NCBI RefSeq assembly: GCF_014621775.1
Contig: NZ_CP061204.1
Span: forward strand, 1,074,501 to 1,138,500
Length of the DNA stretch: 64,000 nt
Direction: 5' to 3'
Source: Stenotrophomonas sp. 169
GTDB taxonomy: Bacteria; Pseudomonadota; Gammaproteobacteria; Xanthomonadales; Xanthomonadaceae
The notes below the pieces were generated by a model, which had not been told where the DNA came from, made no database searches, and was given only the letters and a program-made list of their open reading frames with translations. Positions 48,128 to 57,399 of this stretch are shown piece by piece; the first letter of the stretch is position 1; every line of letters begins with the position of its first letter. A program made the position numbers and the translations under genes.

Positions 48128-48237
48128 GGGCGTCGGCGCTGGCAAGGGTGAGATCCCGATTTTAACAGGCCACGTTGGCGCAAAGACCCTATTCGGGCAA
48201 CAATCTCCCCGGATACGTCGAGCCAATGGAAGTCCAG

Positions 48238-49362
48238 ATGCCCCGCAGCCCCCTCAGGACCACGTTCTTCACCCTGCTTCTTGCAGCGTGCCTGCCCTTT
48301 GCTGCCTTGGCGCAGAGCGGCATGCGCACCGAAGGAGACGTGGCAACCGCCAGCGGCGCGTACGAGGCCGAGGTGCCCGTGCGTGGCCAAAGCGACGCGG
48401 ACCGCAATGGCGGTATGTCGCGCGCCTTGGCCGAAGTGCTGGGCAAGTTGTCCGGCGACCGCAACATCACGGCCCGACCGGGCGTGGTGCAGGCCCTGCG
48501 CAATGCCAAGGATTACGTGCAGAGCTATGACTACAAACAGGACCAGAGCACCGGTGTGAGCGGTGCGCCCAGCTTCCGTACCCTGCTGGTGGCCCGTTTC
48601 CGCGAGGATGATGTGGATGCCATGGTGGCCGCGCTGGGCTTGCCCGTGTGGCCGCAGCCGCGTCCCAAGCCCGTGCTGTGGCTGGCCATCGATGACGGCA
48701 GCGGCCCGCGGCTGGTCAGTGTGCCGCAGGCCAATGCGGTGCGCCCGGTGCTGGCGCGTGCGGTCGAGCGCGGCTACAAGCTGGGCCTGCCTGCGGGAAG
48801 CACGGCCGAGCAGGCGCTGGTCGGTGCGATCTGGCGCCAGGACAGCGGCGCGGTGGCCCGGGCATCGGCACGCTACGCCCCGCCCATGCAGTTGATCGGC
48901 AAGCTGTACCGCGCCGACGGCGGCTGGACGGCGGACTGGGTGTTCGTCGACAACGGCCGCGAGCTGAACAAATGGACCACCAAGGATGCGAACGCGATGC
49001 GCGCGATGGCTGCCGGCGCCGACGGTGCCGCCGACGCACTGGTGCGCCGCTATGCCAAGGCCGGAGCCGCAACCGGCCAGGCCGGGACCTACCGTATCGT
49101 GGTGACCGGCATCGACAGTGCGGACGATTACATGCGCATGGCAGCCGGTCTGCGCCAAGTGCCGGTGGTGCGTGATGCCATCCCGCTGCGCGCGGTGGGC
49201 AGCCGCCTGGAACTGAATCTTGAAATGACCACCGGCCTGGCCGGGTTGAACCGCATGCTGGGCGAAGACGGCATCCTGGTGCCGGTCGCGCCGGTGGCGA
49301 TCACCCTGGAAGGCGACGAACAGAACCCGGCCCCGGCCAGCAACGAGTACCGCCTGCGATGA
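48238..49362 (+). CDS. DUF2066 exported protein
   Basis: A 374-aa protein with a signal peptide (cleavage at AALA/QS near residue 24). Conserved DUF2066 elements include [20 protein letters not shown] and [20 protein letters not shown]. Function is unknown. ATG 48238 has GGAAG at good spacing and was preferred to ATG 48226. The downstream AI-2E-type permease overlaps it by 4 nt, followed by hda: DUF2066, permease and hda appear to be one operon. Confidence 0.85.
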   Translation: MPRSPLRTTFFTLLLAACLPFAALAQSGMRTEGDVATASGAYEAEVPVRGQSDADRNGGMSRALAEVLGKLSGDRNITARPGVVQALRNAKDYVQSYDYKQDQSTGVSGAPSFRTLLVARFREDDVDAMVAALGLPVWPQPRPKPVLWLAIDDGSGPRLVSVPQANAVRPVLARAVERGYKLGLPAGSTAEQALVGAIWRQDSGAVARASARYAPPMQLIGKLYRADGGWTADWVFVDNGRELNKWTTKDANAMRAMAAGADGAADALVRRYAKAGAATGQAGTYRIVVTGIDSADDYMRMAAGLRQVPVVRDAIPLRAVGSRLELNLEMTTGLAGLNRMLGEDGILVPVAPVAITLEGDEQNPAPASNEYRLR

Positions 49363-50531
49363 TCCACACCCCCGAGGCGGAAATCGCCCTTTTCCTGCGA
49401 CGCGTCAAGTTCGTCGCGGTGGCCTTGTTGATCGGCTGGGTGGTGTGGCTGCTGGCGCCCATCCTGACCCCCTTCGTGCTGGCCCTGGCGTTGGCCTGGC
49501 TGGGCGATCCGCTGGTGGATCGGATCGAAGCGACCGGGCGCTCGCGCAATACCGGCGTGATCCTGGTGTTCGTCGCGATGGTGCTGGTGATCACCGCGTT
49601 GCTGTTGATCCTGGTGCCGATGATCGAACGGCAGATCAGCACGCTGATCGCTTCGGCGCCGCAGGCGCAGGCCTGGCTGATGGAGAAGGGCATTCCCTGG
49701 TTCGAGCAGAAGACCGGCCTGGAAGTGATGCAGTGGCTGGATTCGGAGCGGGTGATGGATTACATCCGCAGCCACTGGCAGCAAGCCGGTGGGATTGCCA
49801 AGCAGTTCTTCGGCTACGTGCAGCGTTCCGGCTTTGCGATGGTGACCTGGGTGGTCAACCTGCTGCTGCTGCCGATCCTGGCGTTCTATTTCCTGCGTGA
49901 CTGGGACCTGCTGGTCGAGCGCGTACGCTCGGTCATCCCGCGCAATCATGTGGGCACCATCACCCAGCTGGCGCGCGAGTCCAACGACGTGCTCGGCGCG
50001 TTCATCCGTGGCCAGTTCCTGGTGATGATCGCGCTTGGCGTGATCTATGCCGGTGGCCTGACCCTGGTCGGCCTGAACCTGGGTCTGTTGATCGGCATCA
50101 TCGCCGGCCTGATCAGTTTCATTCCCTACCTGGGCGCCACCACCGGGATCCTGATGGCGGTGGTCGCCGCCCTGGTGCAGTCGCAGGGCTTCGACCTGAA
50201 GCTGCTGTTGCTGGTCGGCGTGGTGTTCACGGTGGGCCAGCTGCTGGAGAGCTACGTGCTGACCCCGCGCATCGTCGGCGACAAGATCGGCCTGCACCCG
50301 GTCGCGGTGATCTTCGCGGTGATGGCCGGTGGCCAGCTGTTCGGCTTCCTGGGCATGTTGCTGGCGCTGCCGGTCGCGGCGGTGAGCAACGTGCTGCTGC
50401 GCTACGCCCACCAGCGCTATCGCGAAAGTGAGCTGTACGCCGGCGAAAAGCCGTCCATCGTGCTGGATTCGTACATCGACAAGCCCACCATCATCATCGA
50501 CACCACGCCGAAGGGCCCGGAGACGAAGTGA
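49359..50531 (+). CDS. AI-2E family permease (PerM-like)
   Basis: A 390-aa inner-membrane protein with eight predicted helices. The paired N-terminal helices (FVAVALLIGWVVWLLAPILT, FVLALALAWLGDPLVDRIE) and the C-terminal GLISFIPYLGATTGILMA, LESYVLTPRIVGDKIGLHPV and ALPVAAVSNVLL motifs identify the family. Members include autoinducer-2 exporters and Na+/H+ antiporters; the substrate here is unknown. hda overlaps its stop. Confidence 0.9.
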   Translation: MIHTPEAEIALFLRRVKFVAVALLIGWVVWLLAPILTPFVLALALAWLGDPLVDRIEATGRSRNTGVILVFVAMVLVITALLLILVPMIERQISTLIASAPQAQAWLMEKGIPWFEQKTGLEVMQWLDSERVMDYIRSHWQQAGGIAKQFFGYVQRSGFAMVTWVVNLLLLPILAFYFLRDWDLLVERVRSVIPRNHVGTITQLARESNDVLGAFIRGQFLVMIALGVIYAGGLTLVGLNLGLLIGIIAGLISFIPYLGATTGILMAVVAALVQSQGFDLKLLLLVGVVFTVGQLLESYVLTPRIVGDKIGLHPVAVIFAVMAGGQLFGFLGMLLALPVAAVSNVLLRYAHQRYRESELYAGEKPSIVLDSYIDKPTIIIDTTPKGPETK

Positions 50532-51238
50532 GCGCGGTACCGCAGCTTCCGTTGGCCCTGCATTACCCGCAGGACGAACGGCTGGAAACCTTCATCGGCG
50601 CGCCGGACGGTGCGCTGGCGCAGCTGCGCGCGATCGCGGTGGGGGCGAGCCAGGACTGGGTCTATCTGGAAGGGGCGGCCGGCACCGGCAAGACCCATCA
50701 GGCGCTGGCGACGTGTTCCAGTGCCGAGCAGGCCGGTCGGACGCCGACCTACGTGCCGTTGGCAGCCGTCACCGGCCGTGTGCGCGCTGCACTGGAAGGC
50801 CTGGAGCAGCGTGATCTGGTCGTGCTGGATGGCCTGGATGCAATCGCCGGATCGCGCGACGACGAAGTGGCGTTGTTTGATTTCCACAACCGTGCCCGCG
50901 CTGCCGGTACGACGGTGATGTACACCGCGCAGGTGGCACCGGCCGATCTCGGGCTCGTACTGCCCGACCTGCGCTCGCGGTTGGGCCAGTGCGTGCGGGT
51001 GGTGTTGCAGGCGCTCGACGAAGAAGGACGCGCGGCGGTGCTGCGGGACCGCGCGCTGCGCCGCGGGCTGTCGATCGACGAGGCGTCCATCGATTGGCTG
51101 CTATCGCACTCCGGCCGTGAGCTGGGTGGGCTGATCACGCTGATGGACTGGCTGGACCGGGAATCGCTGGCGGCCAAGCGGCGCATCACCGTACCGTTCC
51201 TGCGGCAAGTGCTGGAAGACGGCCGCCCGCGGTATTAA
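50528..51238 (+). CDS. hda: DnaA-inactivator Hda
   Basis: A 236-aa AAA+ protein that promotes hydrolysis of DnaA-bound ATP after replication begins. The N-terminal QLPLAL binds the beta clamp. Walker A is GAAGTGKT, Walker B LVVLDGLDAI, and DLRSRLGQCVRVVL and the Arg-rich sensor region follow. It begins with GTG at 50528, overlapping the permease stop (GTGA). Its place after an AI-2E permease is common in gammaproteobacteria. Confidence 0.94.
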   Translation: MSAVPQLPLALHYPQDERLETFIGAPDGALAQLRAIAVGASQDWVYLEGAAGTGKTHQALATCSSAEQAGRTPTYVPLAAVTGRVRAALEGLEQRDLVVLDGLDAIAGSRDDEVALFDFHNRARAAGTTVMYTAQVAPADLGLVLPDLRSRLGQCVRVVLQALDEEGRAAVLRDRALRRGLSIDEASIDWLLSHSGRELGGLITLMDWLDRESLAAKRRITVPFLRQVLEDGRPRY

Positions 51239-51397
51239 AGCTGTGGCCGGGGGTCCACGTCATCGCATTCGCGCTGCCGCTCCCACGCTTTGCTTCGCAA
51301 ACCATGGGCCCCGTCTCACCAGCACCCACACCCCGCCGCTTCGCGGCCGCCCCTGACTCAGGGGCTCCCTCCACCAGACGGGTCAACGAGGTCCGCG

Positions 51398-51472
51398 GTA
51401 GCGCCGACCCATGGTCGGCGGAATGTTTCCGCCAACGGCCCGCTGCGCTCGCCGACCATGGGTCGGCGCTAC
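51398..51472. repeat. SMAG/REP pair, GCCGACC type
   Basis: GTAGCGCCGACCCATGGTCG (51398-51420) faces the inverted form ending in CTAC (51450-51472). It is part of the 435-nt gap between convergent hda and murU. Confidence 0.9.
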
Positions 51473-51522
51473 CGCTTTTCTTCTTTTTTCATACGCGGCT
51501 GGCGGCACCGGGAACCTGTCAG

Positions 51523-51632
51523 GGCGACGGGCGGTGGGGCTGCGCGGGGGCGTTGAGCGCCATGGATGGCGCGAAACGAGGCACGCAGGAGCGGCTTTTG
51601 CCGTCCCCCGCCCAGCCCCACCGCCCGTCGCC
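51523..51632. repeat. 27-bp inverted repeat with 56-bp spacer
   Basis: Arms 51523-51549 (GGCGACGGGCGGTGGGGCTG...) and 51606-51632 match with a single mismatch. The spacer contains a smaller palindrome, GCGCCATGGATGGCGC. The structure is unlike the SMAG class and may be a different non-coding element. Confidence 0.85.
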
Positions 51633-51673
51633 AAGCTCAGCTGCGGCTTGCAGGCGCCACCCGCGAGGGGGTC

Positions 51674-52387
51674 TCACCCGTTCGACCGACCCAACTCCGC
51701 ATCCAGCGCACGCAGGCGCTCCACCGTGCCCACGTCGGTCCACCGGCCGCGATGGTGCTGCCCGCTGACCCGTCCCTGCGCCATGAAATGCTTCTGCAGC
51801 GGCACCACGCTGAAGCGCGGCGGCGTGCGCTCGCTGCCCGGTGCGGTACCGATCACCTGCTGCCAGTCGTCCACGATCGATGGCCGGTAGACGCCGATGC
51901 CGGCGTAGGTCAGGCACTCGCCGGCGCGGTCATGGTGCAGCACGCCGGTGGCATCAAGGCGGTAATCGCCGCTCGGATGCTGCGCCGGGTTGTCCACCAT
52001 CACCAGATGCGCCTGGCCCGTCGGTTCGCGTGGCAGCGTGGCGAAATCGAAATCCGTCCAGATGTCGCCGTTGACCACGAGGAACGGCGTGTCACCCAGT
52101 ATGGGCAGGGCATTGAGGATGCCGCCGCCGGTCTCCAACGGCGTGTCGCCTTCGTTGACGAAGTGCAGTTGTACGCCCCACTGGCTGCCATCGCCCAGGG
52201 CCGGCGCGAAGGCCTCGGCGAGCCATGAAATATTGAGCACGACGTCGCGGATGCCGAGCGCCGCCAGCCGCTCCAGGTGCCACACGATCAGCGGTTTGCC
52301 ACCGACGCTGAGCAGCGGCTTGGGCGTGTGCAGGGTCAGGGGGCGCATGCGCTCGCCCAGCCCCGCCGCGAAGATCAGCGCCCTCAT
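51674..52387 (-). CDS. murU: N-acetylmuramate alpha-1-phosphate uridylyltransferase MurU
   Basis: A 237-aa nucleotidyltransferase: MRALIFAAGLGERMRPLT, then TPKPLLSVGGKPLI, NEGDTPLETGGGI, VVNGDIWTDFDF and TDVGTVERLRAL. These are shared with mannose-1-phosphate guanylyltransferases, but pairing with an AmgK-type kinase indicates MurU of the cell-wall recycling route of Pseudomonas, making UDP-MurNAc directly and bypassing MurA. It overlaps amgK by 4 nt. Confidence 0.88.
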   Translation of the reverse strand: MRALIFAAGLGERMRPLTLHTPKPLLSVGGKPLIVWHLERLAALGIRDVVLNISWLAEAFAPALGDGSQWGVQLHFVNEGDTPLETGGGILNALPILGDTPFLVVNGDIWTDFDFATLPREPTGQAHLVMVDNPAQHPSGDYRLDATGVLHHDRAGECLTYAGIGVYRPSIVDDWQQVIGTAPGSERTPPRFSVVPLQKHFMAQGRVSGQHHRGRWTDVGTVERLRALDAELGRSNG

Positions 52388-53406
52388 CGTGCCATCGCCG
52401 GCTCGGACAGCGCTGACATCGCGGGTTTGATGCGCGTGTCCAACAGGTGCTGCAGTCCGGCCAGTTCCGGGTAACGCGGCAGCACTTCGTCCAGGTACGC
52501 AATGAAACGTGGTGCATCGTCCAGGTAATGGCCCTTGCCATCGCGGTAGCGCAGCCGGCTGAAGATGCCCAGGCATTTCAGGTGGCGCTGGATGCCCAAC
52601 CAATCGGCGTCGCGCAGGAAGACCTCCCGCGTCGGCACCGGCAGGCCGGCCTCGTGCGCGCGCTGGTGATAGCGTGCCAGCCAGCCATCCACCTGCGGCA
52701 GCGGCCAGCTCAGGAACGCATCCTTGAACAGGCTCACCGGATCGTACGCGATGGGGCCGCGCACCAGGTCCTGGAAATCCAGCACCGCCGGGCCGTCGGC
52801 GACGGGCATCAGGTTGCGCGGCATGAAATCGCGGTGCGTCATCACCTGTGCTTGGCCGAGCGCGTTGTCCATCAGCAACTGCTGCACATGCTGCAGCTGC
52901 TGCGCGTCATCGCCATCCAGCGTGATGCCGAGATGGCGCTGCAGGAACCACGTGTCGAACAGGCCCGCATCGCGCTGCAGAAGGGCTTCACCGAAGCGCC
53001 CGAAATCATCCGGCACCGGCATCTGCTGCAGGGCCAGCAACTGATCCATCGCGCGCTCGAACCACGCATCCGCGGTGTCCGCCGCGATGACTTTGGCAAG
53101 GGTGGGGCCGCCCAGGTCTTCCAGCAACAGCAGGCCGGCCTCGAGGTCTTCGGCCAGCACGGCAGGAACCCGCAGACCTTGCGCGGCCAGCAGACCGCGC
53201 ATGCGCAGCCACGGCCGTACATCCTCCAGGCCCGGGGGGGAATCCATGACGATATGGGTGCCGGTGCGGCCGGTGGCGCGCCAGTAACTGCGCATGCCCG
53301 CATCGACCGATGCGCGCTCCAGCACAGCCGTCGCATCGTCCAGGCGCAGGCGCGCCCACTGCAGACGTTGCGCCGCGCGCTCGGGATGGGAAGCAGGATC
53401 GTTCAT
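52384..53406 (-). CDS. amgK: Anomeric MurNAc/GlcNAc kinase AmgK
   Basis: A 340-aa aminoglycoside-phosphotransferase-fold kinase. The catalytic loop is MTHRDFMPRNLM (HxD with downstream N), the metal-binding DFQ lies in VLDFQDLVRGPIAYD, and VFKDAFLSWP-like end elements (LFKDAFLSWPLP) are present. It phosphorylates the anomeric hydroxyl of recycled MurNAc for MurU. The ATG at 53406 was chosen; the upstream frame is not conserved. The pair gives a route that can lower fosfomycin sensitivity in pseudomonads. Confidence 0.88.
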   Translation of the reverse strand: MNDPASHPERAAQRLQWARLRLDDATAVLERASVDAGMRSYWRATGRTGTHIVMDSPPGLEDVRPWLRMRGLLAAQGLRVPAVLAEDLEAGLLLLEDLGGPTLAKVIAADTADAWFERAMDQLLALQQMPVPDDFGRFGEALLQRDAGLFDTWFLQRHLGITLDGDDAQQLQHVQQLLMDNALGQAQVMTHRDFMPRNLMPVADGPAVLDFQDLVRGPIAYDPVSLFKDAFLSWPLPQVDGWLARYHQRAHEAGLPVPTREVFLRDADWLGIQRHLKCLGIFSRLRYRDGKGHYLDDAPRFIAYLDEVLPRYPELAGLQHLLDTRIKPAMSALSEPAMAR

Positions 53407-53458
53407 GCAGGAAACATCCGGGCACCCGCAGGCACCAGCATCGAGAAGGAAAAAGAAT

Positions 53459-53731
53459 TCAGCGCCGGCCGCCGCTGACCAGGCGCAGCAGCGCCAGTAC
53501 GGCAACGGCACCCAGCACGGCGCCCAGGAAACCGGCGGGCTCACCGGCGGCGTACCAGCCCATGTACTGGCCGAACCAGCCTGCCAGCAACGCGCCGACA
53601 ATGCCCAGCACGATGGTCAGCAGACAGCCCATGCGGTTGTTGCCCGGCATGAAGAAGCGACCCAGCAATCCGACAACGAAACCGACCAGGATGATGTAGA
53701 GCCAACTGGTGCTGCCGAACAAACCGTCCAT
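53459..53731 (-). CDS. GlsB/YeaQ/YmgE family small membrane protein
   Basis: A 90-aa protein with three hydrophobic helices. IILVGFVVGLLGRFFMPGNN and GCLLTIVLGIVGALLAGWFG are diagnostic of the GlsB/YeaQ/YmgE (transglycosylase-associated) family, often induced by stress in other bacteria. It is monocistronic between amgK and an M20 peptidase. Confidence 0.88.
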   Translation of the reverse strand: MDGLFGSTSWLYIILVGFVVGLLGRFFMPGNNRMGCLLTIVLGIVGALLAGWFGQYMGWYAAGEPAGFLGAVLGAVAVLALLRLVSGGRR

Positions 53732-53806
53732 GCGCGGGACTCCAACGAGAAAAAGGTCAGCCCAGTCTACGGGAGGTGCCAGCCACCGGCGGGCACCTCC
53801 GCGTCA

Positions 53807-53834
53807 GATCAGCAGCAACCGATCAGCAGCAACC
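53807..53834. repeat. 14-bp tandem duplication at a stop codon
   Basis: GATCAGCAGCAACC occurs twice without a gap (53807-53820, 53821-53834). The second copy contains the stop of the M20 peptidase gene and encodes its last residues. Confidence 0.85.
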
Positions 53835-55316
53835 GTGGTCGCCGTGGCGGGTACCGCTGTCGGCGGCCACCGGCGAACCGCTGGTCTCACCGCGCAGGCT
53901 GGCCGCATGGTGTTCGCTGATCACCTTGGACACGCAGGCGGTGACCTTCTTGCCCATCGGGATATGCAGGAACTCATTCGGACCGTGTGCATTGGAATGC
54001 GGGCCGAGCACGCCGGTGATCATGAACTGCGCACCCGGGAACTTCTCGCCCAGCATGCCCATGAACGGGATCGATCCGCCTTCACCCATGTACATCGCCG
54101 GCTTGCCGAAGAAGGTCTGGCTGGCATCGTCGATCGCCTGGGTCAGCCACGACGACAACGCCGGCGCATTCCAGCCGCTGGACGCCTTTTCCAGATCCAG
54201 GGTCACTTCCGCGCCATTCGGCGGATCGCTCAGCAAGGCTTCCTGCAACAGCTCGCCGCAGCGCTTGCCATCGGCGGTCGGCGGCAGGCGCAGCGACAGC
54301 TTCACCGCGGTATGCGGGCGCAGGACGTTGCCCGCCGATTCCAGCGTCGGCATGCCGCCGATACCGGTCACCGACAGCGCCGGACGCCAGGTGCGGTTGA
54401 GCACCAGTTCGGTCAGGTCGTCGTTCATTGGCTTCAGCCCGTCGACCAGCGGGAATTTGTCGAAGATGGCGGTGTCCACGACGTCGGCAGCGCGCTTGGC
54501 CTGCTCCAGGCGCTCGGCGGGGATCTCCACCTGCATGCCGTCGATCAGGATGCGGCCGGTGTCCTGGTCTTCGATGCGCGACAACAACTGGCGCAGCAAG
54601 CGGAAGCTGGACGGCACCACGCCGGACGCATCGCCGGAGTGCACGCCCTCGTTGAGCACCTTCACCGAGAAGTTGCCGCCGGTCAGGCCACGCAGCGAGG
54701 TGGTGCACCACAGCTGGTCATAGTTGGCGCAGCCCGAATCCAGGCAGACCACCAGCGACGGCTTGCCGATGCGGTCAGCCAGGTGGTCCACGTAAGCGGG
54801 CAGGTCGTAGCTGCCCGACTCTTCGCAGGCTTCGATCAGGATCACGCAACGGGCATGCGGCAGGCCCTGGGCCTGCAGCGCCAGCACGGCGGCCAGCGAG
54901 CCGAAGATCGCGTAGCCATCGTCAGCGCCGCCGCGACCGTACAGTTTGTCGTCACGCAGTACCGGGATCCACGGACCCAGATCATCATCCCAGCCGGTCA
55001 TTTCCGGCTGCTTGTCCAGATGGCCGTAAAGCAGGATGGTGTCATCGCCGGTCTCGCTGCCACTGGCCGGGATCTCCAGGAACAGCAGGGGCGTACGGCC
55101 TTCCAGGCGCACCACGTCGACCTTCAGGCCGGGGATGTCCTGCGCGCGGGCCCAGGTTTCCATCAGGACAACGGCCTGCTCCATGTAGCCGTTCTGCACC
55201 CAGTTGGCGTCGAACATCGGCGACTTGTTGGGGATGCGGATGTAGTCCACCAACTGCGGGACGATTTCGTCATCCCACTTCTTGTCGACATAGTGGCCAA
55301 GCTTGGCGCTGTCCAT
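53823..55316 (-). CDS. M20 family metallopeptidase (dipeptidase-like)
   Basis: A 497-aa cytoplasmic dizinc hydrolase. Zinc-binding and catalytic blocks are LLYGHLDKQPEM (first His and Asp), RGGADDGYAIFGSL, EACEESGSYDL and VVCLDSGCANYDQ. The dimerisation domain follows, with EGVHSGDASG and VLGPHSNAHGPNE near the C-terminus. It ends ADSGTRHGDHGCC; the last few residues, rich in His and Cys, are outside the family core. Substrate unknown. Monocistronic. Confidence 0.92.
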   Translation of the reverse strand: MDSAKLGHYVDKKWDDEIVPQLVDYIRIPNKSPMFDANWVQNGYMEQAVVLMETWARAQDIPGLKVDVVRLEGRTPLLFLEIPASGSETGDDTILLYGHLDKQPEMTGWDDDLGPWIPVLRDDKLYGRGGADDGYAIFGSLAAVLALQAQGLPHARCVILIEACEESGSYDLPAYVDHLADRIGKPSLVVCLDSGCANYDQLWCTTSLRGLTGGNFSVKVLNEGVHSGDASGVVPSSFRLLRQLLSRIEDQDTGRILIDGMQVEIPAERLEQAKRAADVVDTAIFDKFPLVDGLKPMNDDLTELVLNRTWRPALSVTGIGGMPTLESAGNVLRPHTAVKLSLRLPPTADGKRCGELLQEALLSDPPNGAEVTLDLEKASSGWNAPALSSWLTQAIDDASQTFFGKPAMYMGEGGSIPFMGMLGEKFPGAQFMITGVLGPHSNAHGPNEFLHIPMGKKVTACVSKVISEHHAASLRGETSGSPVAADSGTRHGDHGCC

Positions 55317-55659
55317 CAGGAACTCCGGTTGTAAATGACTGATCCGCCCATTCTACGCTGGCCGCGATGGGGCGACCGCTGGGCCCGGTGGAGCGGGCGC
55401 GGTGAGGGGCGGCCTTGACCGACCCGCTGTCCACGGACGCACGTACCGCCATGACGGGGCCTCACGCGCCGGCCGTTGTCGTGACTGGCCTGTCAGCTGG
55501 CGCTCAAGGGGGTAGGGGTTTTCCTACACGACGTCGGGTATTTAGCTGGCTGTTAGAAATGTCAGTGGACGATAGGCTGTGCACATGTGGTGACGGACAC
55601 TGTTTCGAACCGACGGGAAGACGGTCGGAACGGGTCCGGATCACAAGGAGAACAACGTC
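55317..55659. other. Intergenic stretch between M20 peptidase and ComEA-like gene
   Basis: About 340 nt of divergent promoter region without a convincing gene. The part at 55510-55600 is more AT-rich and likely carries the promoter of the rightward gene; no clear -35/-10 pair was assigned. Confidence 0.4.
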
Positions 55660-55986
55660 GTGCCTTGGTGGATCGTGTCAAGGGCACTGTTGCTGGGACT
55701 GTGGATCGGTCAGGCCTTCGCGGCCGAGCGGATCGACATCAACCTCGCAGATGCCACTGCACTGCAGCAGGGATTGACGATGGTGGGGCCCAGCCGGGCC
55801 GCCGCGATCGTCGAGCACAGGCAGCAGCACGGGCCTTTTCATCGCGTCGAGGACCTGACGCAGGTGAAAGGCATAGGGAAAGGAATCGTCGAACGGAATC
55901 GACAGCGGATCACCCTCGGTGACAGGACGTCATCGGTGGATCCGGTACCCGGAGCGGTACCGGTGCGCTCCGTACCCAGGCGATGA
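55660..55986 (+). CDS. ComEA-like helix-hairpin-helix protein
   Basis: A 108-aa protein with a signal peptide or anchor (about 1-22, ending QAFAAE). RIDINLADATALQQGLTMVG and VEDLTQVKGIGKGIVERNR form a (HhH)2 DNA-binding domain like periplasmic ComEA in natural transformation. Members without other competence genes nearby are common, so a DNA-uptake role is possible, not proven. GTG 55660 follows AAGGAG at rather long spacing. Confidence 0.85.
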   Translation: MPWWIVSRALLLGLWIGQAFAAERIDINLADATALQQGLTMVGPSRAAAIVEHRQQHGPFHRVEDLTQVKGIGKGIVERNRQRITLGDRTSSVDPVPGAVPVRSVPRR

Positions 55987-56213
55987 CACAAGGGGATTGT
56001 CGCGATCCACAGGAGGTGGATCAGGGCCGGTCACGGGACGTGACGGCAGCGACCGGCGCAGGGAGGCGTCAACTGCACCAGGAGGGTGGCATCACAGACC
56101 TGTGGAAGGGGCTGGGATAGACAGCCAGGGATGATCGCGACCTCCGTGCACGGAGCACGCTGCCCCCATCGCAGGATGCGCGGGGCGGCAGGAGGTCGAC
56201 ACGGATGTGACAG

Positions 56214-56253
56214 TTGCCCGGTACGACACATGGTGTGTCGCCGGGCAATCTTC
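56214..56253 (+). terminator. Hairpin terminator-like structure
   Basis: A long stem TTGCCCGG/CCGGGCAA extends inward through CGACAC/GTGTCG, followed by TCTTCTTT. It lies about 230 nt after the ComEA-like gene and before the L,D-transpeptidase gene. Confidence 0.65.
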
Positions 56254-56297
56254 TTTCCGGCGACCGGACACGATAGCGTGGAGTCCCCACGCCCTGG

Positions 56298-57368
56298 ATG
56301 ACGTTACCGATGCGACTGCTGCGTTGTTCCCTGATGTTCGCCAGCGCCGTCGCGTTGGCCCTTCCTGCGACGACCTTCGCGCAGAAGCCGGCACCGGCAC
56401 CGGTCGAGGCCACGGTCCGCGGGCCCACCGATCTGAAGCCGGGCGAGTATCTCTGGCACCCCGAGATTTCACCGTCCGGCCCCATCGTGCTGGTGGTCAG
56501 CCTGGATGAGCAGCGGGCGTATGTGTACCGCAATGGCATCGCCATCGGCGTCAGTACGGTCAGTTCGGGCAAGACAGGCCACGAGACCCCGACCGGGGTC
56601 TTCACCATCCTGCAGAAAGACAAAGACCATCGGTCCAATCTGTACAACAGCGCGCCGATGCCCTACATGCAGCGGCTGACCTGGGATGGGATCGCGCTGC
56701 ACGGCGGGGCGCTGCCCGGGCATCCGGCGTCGCACGGCTGTGTCCGCCTGCCTCAGGCCTTCGCGCAGAAGCTGTTCAGCGCGACCCAGCGCGGCGATAC
56801 CGTGGTGGTCGCCGATGCCAAGAGTTCGCCGATGACACTGGCCTATCCCGCGGTGCTGGCCCCGGTCAGCAGCCGTGGCGTGGCCTTTTCCGAAGTGTCC
56901 ACCACCGACGCAACGGGCGCGTACTGGAACGACGCCGCGGCGCCGGTCGGCCAGGTCGGCGTATTGGTCAGCCTGCACGATCAGCGCGTCTACGTGCTGC
57001 GCGACGGTGTGCTGATCGGTGAATCGCCGCTGGAGGCGTCCGCCTTGCCCGCGTTTGCCGGCACCACGTTGTTCGTGATGGGCGAAGGGTTTACCGATAC
57101 CCCCAGTCCGTTGGACAACCACCAGCGTCTGCACCGCTGGACGGCCTATCCGTTGCTCGGCCAAGCGGCAGCAGACGCCTCGCCGGACCTGTTGGCGACG
57201 CCGTCGCTGCCGATGGCCCTCCCCGCGGATTTTGCCCGCCACCTCTACGCGGCGCTGGTTCCGGGCACCACGTTGCTGGTGACCTCGTTGCCGGCGGTGC
57301 GCCCAAGCGCGGCTGAACCGGGCATGCAGCCGGTGTTGGAATCCGAGCCGGTCGGGTCCACCCTGTAA
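56298..57368 (+). CDS. L,D-transpeptidase with a second, degenerate module
   Basis: A 356-aa exported enzyme (signal about 1-28). The YkuD domain (62-175) has His135 in GIALHGGAL and catalytic Cys148 in HPASHGCVRLP, so it is expected to cross-link peptidoglycan or attach proteins. GPIVLVVSLDEQRAYVYRNG (61-80) is echoed near residues 217-236 by VLVSLHDQRVYVLRDG, indicating a duplicated module that lacks the HxxxC catalytic part. Start 56298 or ATG 56310. The next gene encodes another transpeptidase-type protein. Confidence 0.88.
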   Translation: MTLPMRLLRCSLMFASAVALALPATTFAQKPAPAPVEATVRGPTDLKPGEYLWHPEISPSGPIVLVVSLDEQRAYVYRNGIAIGVSTVSSGKTGHETPTGVFTILQKDKDHRSNLYNSAPMPYMQRLTWDGIALHGGALPGHPASHGCVRLPQAFAQKLFSATQRGDTVVVADAKSSPMTLAYPAVLAPVSSRGVAFSEVSTTDATGAYWNDAAAPVGQVGVLVSLHDQRVYVLRDGVLIGESPLEASALPAFAGTTLFVMGEGFTDTPSPLDNHQRLHRWTAYPLLGQAAADASPDLLATPSLPMALPADFARHLYAALVPGTTLLVTSLPAVRPSAAEPGMQPVLESEPVGSTL

Positions 57369-57399
57369 CGTCTGTGTCCGATAGCGCCTCACTGCTCTG

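Noticed and set aside
49128..50411. 427-residue frame antisense to the AI-2E permease
   Set aside because: His/Gln-rich shadow without motifs or a ribosome site.
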